A stretch of DNA of 64,000 bases from Oxytricha trifallax (lineage: Eukaryota; Ciliophora; Spirotrichea; Sporadotrichida; Oxytrichidae), in NCBI GenBank assembly GCA_000711775.1, contig ARYC01017246.1:1-64000 (forward strand). Direction: 5' to 3'. Positions 58,724 through 64,000 of the stretch are shown in pieces. Each line of letters starts with the position of its first letter. Position 1 is the first letter of the stretch. The notes under the pieces were generated by a model. It was not told where the DNA came from, ran no database searches, and was given only the letters and a program-made list of their open reading frames with translations. The translations under genes and the position numbers were made by a program.

Positions 58724-60226
58724 TCAACCTATTATTTTGATGTCAAGATTGATATCCTTATACTTTTGAATCATTAGGAGCAATCTATTTTGGCATTCGT
58801 TTTAATTATCCTATTGTATTTCATTTTAATTAATAAGTTGGGCATTCACAGTAATTTCAAACTTTAATGAGCAAATTGCTTGCGGTTAAGACACCAAATT
58901 ATTAGAATCAGACTTCCCAAATTAGATAACTTTAAGAGATTACGTGCTTGAAGAGTGAAGTGTCTCTTCTAAAAATTGAGGGATACCTACCGAAAATATT
59001 TTCATTATACTATCATTCTTAACTTGATCTGGCAATGCTTGGTCTACAAATACTATTTTAGGACAAATAATTGTGGATTGATAGTTAAGGAAACTTGGGA
59101 AATTGATAATTAATTGTGTAAGTTATACTGGGTAATTGAAAATAAGTTTGACTAAGATTTCTTTATTCTCTATTTACTTCAAAGCGTCCATCAAATCGAT
59201 CAAATCTTGATTCTTTTGCAAAGTTGCAGTTAACTTCTTAAGCTGGCTGAAATTTGATATTAATTTAAAATCAAATTCAGTAAGTAGAGTCTTTAATTAT
59301 TGATCATGTTCTTTCGAGATTGTGGAATCACTCAAATTTTTACCTACACATTTGAATGTTTCAATCTGTTTTAAGTCGCTCAGCTTTTTAAAGCAGTGTT
59401 AATTTAAGAATGTGTTATTCAAAACTAGTATCTTCACAGTTTTAAAGGCATCACATATTTAGTTATCAATGATTATGCAACTTTCAATTTTCAAAGAATC
59501 AATCTAATTGGTTGCTTGAGACTCTTGATTCACATAAGTTTAAATTTGAGGAGTTAGTTCTGTAATTTTTGCTTGATTGTTTTCTTTTTCTGCTTATATG
59601 AGTTAAAGTAATAAATCCTTAATCTTGGGAGTATAAACACAACCATCTATATTAATATCTTTGAAGTTTTTCATCAAATTTTGACAAAGTAAAGCATCTG
59701 TATAAGAAGTGTTCGAAATTTTGAGATTAAGCTTTTTGAAACTAGTTTTATGTCTATCTTACCACTATTAAATTGATCTGAAACAAGTATCATAAAGTTA
59801 GGTTGAGGTGTTTTGAATTTCTAAAGTTATTAATTGACCAATACCTTTTGGAATTTTGAGAATGAAATAATCATAGTAAATGTAGGCATTAGAATTGTGG
59901 GTTGAGTTTCTTATGATGATATAATTATAAGAAAATCTCATTAGCAACTCTAACTCTGTAAGTATCATTGGACATTACTGCAAGTTTATTTTTAATTTTG
60001 ATTCAGGAACCAGGTCTTTGAGTTTATGAAGGATTAATCTTTCTGCTTTGGAAAGATTTGAGATGCAACCATAATTCTTGTTTAAGGTTAAGTACTTGTA
60101 TACTTGTAATCTTAGCGATTAATCAAGAATAATTTATAATTTCAATTATTCCATTTAATTCATGATTTACTTAGGAACATCATTTTACATAACTTTAGAA
60201 ATATGATTTGGATCTTTTATGTGCAT
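58724..60226 (-). CDS. Group 2 family protein, copy 2c, 500 aa, intact
   Basis: 501 codons from ATG 60226 to TGA 58724-58726, open throughout. Diverged from the 3.3/8.5 kb pair but collinear with it: starts MHIKDPNHISKVMQ, N-terminal box QSLRLQVYKYLTLNKNYG then NLSKAER, CPMILTELELLMRFSYNY, YDTCFRSIQQWQDRHK, NFSQLKKLTATLQ, and ends INLDIKIIG. Fourteen extra residues lie mostly in the C-terminal quarter. The blocks most conserved among group 2 copies (AYIYYDYFILKIPK, YDTCFRSIQQWQDRHK) are the best candidates for functional sites. AT box ATTGAATATTCAATTTA at 60290-60305. Function unknown. Confidence 0.82.
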
Positions 60227-60910
60227 TTGTATTTTATTTTTAATTATAATAATTTTAGCTAGCTTAAATAACTTTATTTAACCTTATGATTGAATATTCA
60301 ATTTAGCCGAGTTTTTAAAATTAGTTTAAAGAATTCTTAAAACTATTATTATTAGAGTAATTGTTTTAGATTTTAATTTATTAAAATGTACTTATAAAAC
60401 AATTTTAAATTAAAAAAATAAAAAAAGGTAAATTTATGTAACATTTTATAAATATTGTAAAACCAATGAATAATATAAAGGTTTAAGCTTATGACTTATC
60501 TTTATATTTTTTATGTATAAACTATTTTTCTTTGAGCAAAAATATCTTTAATTTGATTTAATTTTCACTCAAAAATAGTGTAAATTTTATTAATTAAAAT
60601 CGTATTTGAATAATTTATACTCTAAATTTTATATTCTTCGTTCAATAATAGCTTTAAAATAAAGGTTTAATATAATTATTTTTTTAAAAAAATTACTTCC
60701 TTCTTTAATTTATTTTATTTAATAAACTTATTATAATTAAAATTATATAAAATATAGAGTTTATAAAATCTATTATTCATATGAAAGAAAATAAAAATAT
60801 CGAAAGAAATATAAGAATAGTTTTAAACGCTTTTATAATTAATGCTAGTTAATTATTATTTTTCAATAATATAATTTATTTTAATTAAGTATAGGTTAGA
60901 TTAAAATGAA
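60227..60910. other. Upstream region of copy 2c and AT-rich spacer
   Basis: Contains the AT palindrome at 60290-60305. Otherwise AT-rich with no gene recognised. Confidence 0.5.
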
Positions 60911-62325
60911 TCACGACACCCTCATCTAGACAGTTAGCTCTAAATAATTACACACATATATATTCAATTATTACAAGCATTAAGGATTTTTTAAATCTAG
61001 AGAGTCCTTAATTTTGTCTACTCTAAGAGCTATTATTGACTTCTTTAATGATTTAGGTATTTTATCTTATGATATTTCTTGGTGTTTGTAGCACTTTAAA
61101 TTTTAAATGTATTCTGATAATAAGATTCTAAAGGTAGTATCATAAAATCTCTATACATTCATACTTGCTTCGATAGTAATGGTGATATAATATGGACTTC
61201 AAAGTTGTCTTGGTAAAAGCAATTTTCTAAGAGTTGCTTGATATAAATTTGAATTCCAAATATTACTTTTAGCTTGAATTTATTTGTGAAATTGAGGATA
61301 AGCAAGCGTTTTAGCTCTAAGTACTATGTTAAATCATTGAATTAAATTGTTAATGAATTCAGTAATTTAAACTTTACTATGTCTTAATTAATCAAAGTAT
61401 ATTATAAGCACTCCTATTATAACTAAATTTATGTGAGATGTCGTGTTCTGGGAGATGATTAGTGGATTATTTTAATTCTTTCTATACTTTATAGTTCCAA
61501 GAGTTTCTCGATGCAATACAAATGAAGGCAAGTATTTATTAATTGAATGTTCCTAGCTGAAACCATATTTCCAATTAATTTTGGGTCTGCAATACCTGAA
61601 TCTCTAAATACAATCTTTGTAGATTACAAATTAAGATTTTAATCTGTAGTAAATATTTAGGTCTTTAGTGCCTAAAGGTTTTAACTATTGTTTAATTTAG
61701 CTGTTTCGTATTCTTTAAATTATGCAAACAGTTTTTAACCAATCGATGAAGAGTAAATATGAATTTCTTGAGTGTCTAGCAGGAATGTTTGAAAATATAG
61801 ATTGTCAAAAACTCTATCTTATAAAACTATCTATTTTTTAAATATTTTTATTTTGTAAAAATTTTGAATTTACTCAATAGAACTGAACTAATGGCATCAT
61901 TTATTTTTCTTTATGAAAAAACTGAATTCGATCAGTGGCAAGCGCTTTGAAGGAAAAGTTTCAATGAAAAAGTTAAAATATTAGGTAATTTCAATATCTT
62001 GATTTTGATTTTACTGAAATATATAATGATTGCTGAAATTTTACAAATAATTCAAGTCTATCATTAAATTTGCTTTTTCTTTGAATGAAATATAAAATTT
62101 TGATTAGTTTTTGGTTTAACCTACTATGTTTTTCATTAATTAAAGATTTTTCCTCTCTTATGTTGATAATTTTGTAAATATTCTATAAGCTTCGTTCATG
62201 CTGAAAAAACTATAAATATTTAGTCTTAAATTCGTACTGAGCTAAATAGGCTTTTTCACATAATTTAATGCAATGTAATTTTTATGGAATTAAGCAATGA
62301 AAAGTAAGTCTCTCAATAATATCAT
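60911..62325 (-). pseudogene. Group 1 family gene, copy 1K, two TGA and a frameshift
   Basis: The most decayed group 1 copy. In-frame TGA codons lie at 61897-61899 and 61159-61161, and a shift near 61120-61150 moves the last third (LLSEYIQNLKCYKHQEIS...YVCNYLEL) into another frame ending at TGA 60911-60913. The family order is still clear: LRLNIYSFFSMNEAYR, LMIDLNYLQNFSNHYIF, FLLDTQEIHI, ADPKLIGNM and FKLKVIFGI. The start is uncertain: ATG 62325 gives a longer N-terminus, fitting the long-start subgroup and the AT box at 62390-62404. Confidence 0.72.
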
Positions 62326-62985
62326 AATTATAATTATTATAGATTTATTGAAAATTCACTAGACTTATATGTTCTTATTTATCACTTATTTGAATATTTA
62401 AATAGCGGAGTAATTATTGATATTATAAAAATTAAATTAAGAAATTAAATGCTTTAAAAAATATTATTAATCATGTAAATACACTATAATTTATTAATAA
62501 ATAAGCAAATATCTTTTTTGAGTTAAGCAAAATGTTTTAATATTAAAGTCTATGTATATATAAAATGGAATATTCAATAATAAAATAATCTTAAATATTG
62601 TTTTAATGTTCCAAAGAATATAGATTATTTAAATATTAATAATATTATCCTAATTAAGTAATTCAAATTTGTAATAAATTCTAAAAAAAAATTTACATAT
62701 TTTTTTCAATATCATAATATTATGAATAGTGTAATTTAATATAATTTACATTAGAAACTATTACAATTCAAATTTAACTGTTTTATTTTAATTTTTTTCA
62801 TTCACAATTTTTGAGTTGTTTTGTATTTTTATGAATACAATATTCAAATTTTAGAAAAATCCTATCTCTTAATTATTAAATTGTTTTAAATATTATAAAG
62901 TTGGAAAGAGTTTGATTTGTTAATTAATGTGAATAATAAATTAATTACATTTATTTTGTAATATCTCTTAAAACTATATTTAAAA
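62326..62985. other. Upstream region of copy 1K and AT-rich spacer
   Basis: Contains TTTGAATATTTAAATAG at 62390-62404 followed by GCGG. No gene recognised. Confidence 0.5.
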
Positions 62986-62989
62986 TAAT

Positions 62990-64000
62990 GATTATTGTTC
63001 CAACCGAGACCCCCCCTCCACCCCCCTCTCAGGTCTAAAAACGAGAACCCCCCTCCCACCTCAACATCTCCTCTTCATATGAAAACTTGTATCCTTGATG
63101 TTTAAATCATTTTCCTTATGACTTCTTTATCTCATTTATTTTATGCATAAAATACCTTTTTCAAAAATTTTCTCAATTATTCAAATGCTTTTCTTTTCTT
63201 AAATTTAGCATCTTCCACTAAGTCCGTCGTTTATTCTCGTTTATATGCTCACATAGGAAATAAATAAAATATATTTCAATTTACTCGTTAATAATATAAT
63301 TTAAAAAATGTTGAGCCAACAAACTCATTAAACTATATATAATAATCATAGAACTAAATTTAAATAAACATGTAATCACTTTAATAGTCAATATTCGAAA
63401 TAAGATTAATTTTTTATAGCACTGTTTTCCAATTATTATATAATTATTACCATAAACACTTATAAAGTAACTAATAGTTATGGAAAAATTGATATGAAAG
63501 TATATTAAAATAAGAAATATTTTATTCAGTATTATAATAAATTAGTTTGTAAAGGGATTACTTTAAATATAAACAACTTCATTATTAATAAAAGAGAGCT
63601 AAAATTATAATTTATTATAATACTGAATAAAATATGTCTTATTTTAATATACTTTCATATCAATTTTTCCATAACTATTAGTTACTTTATAAGTGTTTAT
63701 GGTAATAATTATATAATAATTGGAAAACAGTGCTATAAAAAATTAATCTTATTTCGAATATTGACTATTAAAGTGATTACATGTTTATTTAAATTTAGTT
63801 CTATGATTATTATATATAGTTTAATGAGTTTGTTGGCTCAACATTTTTTAAATTATATTATTAACGAGTAAATTGAAATATATTTTATTTATTTCCTATG
63901 TGAGCATATAAACGAGAATAAACGACGGACTTAGTGGAAGATGCTAAATTTAAGAAAAGAAAAGCATTTGAATAATTGAGAAAATTTTTGAAAAAGGTAT
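62990..64000. mobile_element. Large near-perfect palindrome with C-rich end, element P3 (cut by window edge)
   Basis: 63152-63541 pairs with 63611-64000 with very few mismatches (the sum of paired positions is 127152), leaving a 69-bp loop. The right arm runs off the window. The left part (62995-63070) is C-rich, beginning TTGTTCCAACCGAGACCCCC, similar to the end of palindrome P1. If symmetric, the element ends near position 64160. The near identity of the arms implies a recent origin or ongoing correction. No coding frame recognised. Confidence 0.8.

Noticed and set aside
1-64000. tRNA, rRNA and CRISPR arrays
   Set aside because: No convincing tRNA arm pattern, no rRNA core sequence and no regular spacer-repeat array was found by eye.
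1-64000. Reading TGA as an amino acid to rescue the broken family copies
   Set aside because: TGA positions align with different residues (Ser, Cys/Ser, Gln) and all intact copies end in TGA at the same place, so TGA acts as stop.

Overview
The window reads as germline (micronuclear) DNA of a hypotrich ciliate of the Oxytricha/Sterkiella/Stylonychia kind. It is very AT-rich. Long reading frames appear only when TAA and TAG are read as glutamine and TGA is the sole stop. Two ~4 kb transposons have C4A4C4-type telomere-like ends (CAAAACCCCAAAACCCC) and the three-gene layout of the TBE elements known from Oxytricha germline DNA. The species is not provable from the sequence.

Layout. (1) 72-1121: an intact PHD plus extended-PHD chromatin-reader gene. 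(2) From 3.3 kb to 62.3 kb lie sixteen members of one undescribed protein family, thirteen on the minus strand and three on the plus strand. Group 1 has eleven copies of about 445-460 aa. Group 2 has three copies of about 486-500 aa. Two shorter divergent members have 386 and 373 aa. Ten or eleven frames are fully open; the others carry single in-frame TGA codons or frameshifts. Most members share an AT palindrome of the type TTTAAATATTTAAA 65-100 bp upstream of the start, a likely promoter element. (3) TBE-A (14821-18976) has an intact DD34E transposase, an intact three-exon 22-kDa-type gene and a frameshifted zinc-finger/kinase gene. It sits in a locus that itself looks coding. (4) 19.37-22.0 kb is a richer-GC block of broken coding pieces, one of them split by a MITE. 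(5) TBE-B (43004-47005) is decayed in all three genes.

The spaces between genes are strongly AT-rich and contain foldback elements: a TA-flanked MITE family (21.5, 24.6, 27.0 and 39.7 kb), large palindromes with C-rich ends (25.5, 36.0 and 63.0 kb), one palindrome edged by AAT repeats (13.0 kb), and a C-rich CCCTGTA repeat (49.1 kb).

How it fits together. The family genes form an expanding and decaying cluster with inverted duplicate pairs (3.3/8.5 kb and 32.9/37.5 kb). Each open copy is uninterrupted over 1.1-1.5 kb, with no sign of IES insertions. They are therefore either unusually IES-poor somatic genes or genes kept only in the germline. The function of the family is unknown; an F-box-like N-terminus followed by leucine-rich segments is a guess from pattern only. 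All frames and splice sites were read by eye; no alignment or database search was run.
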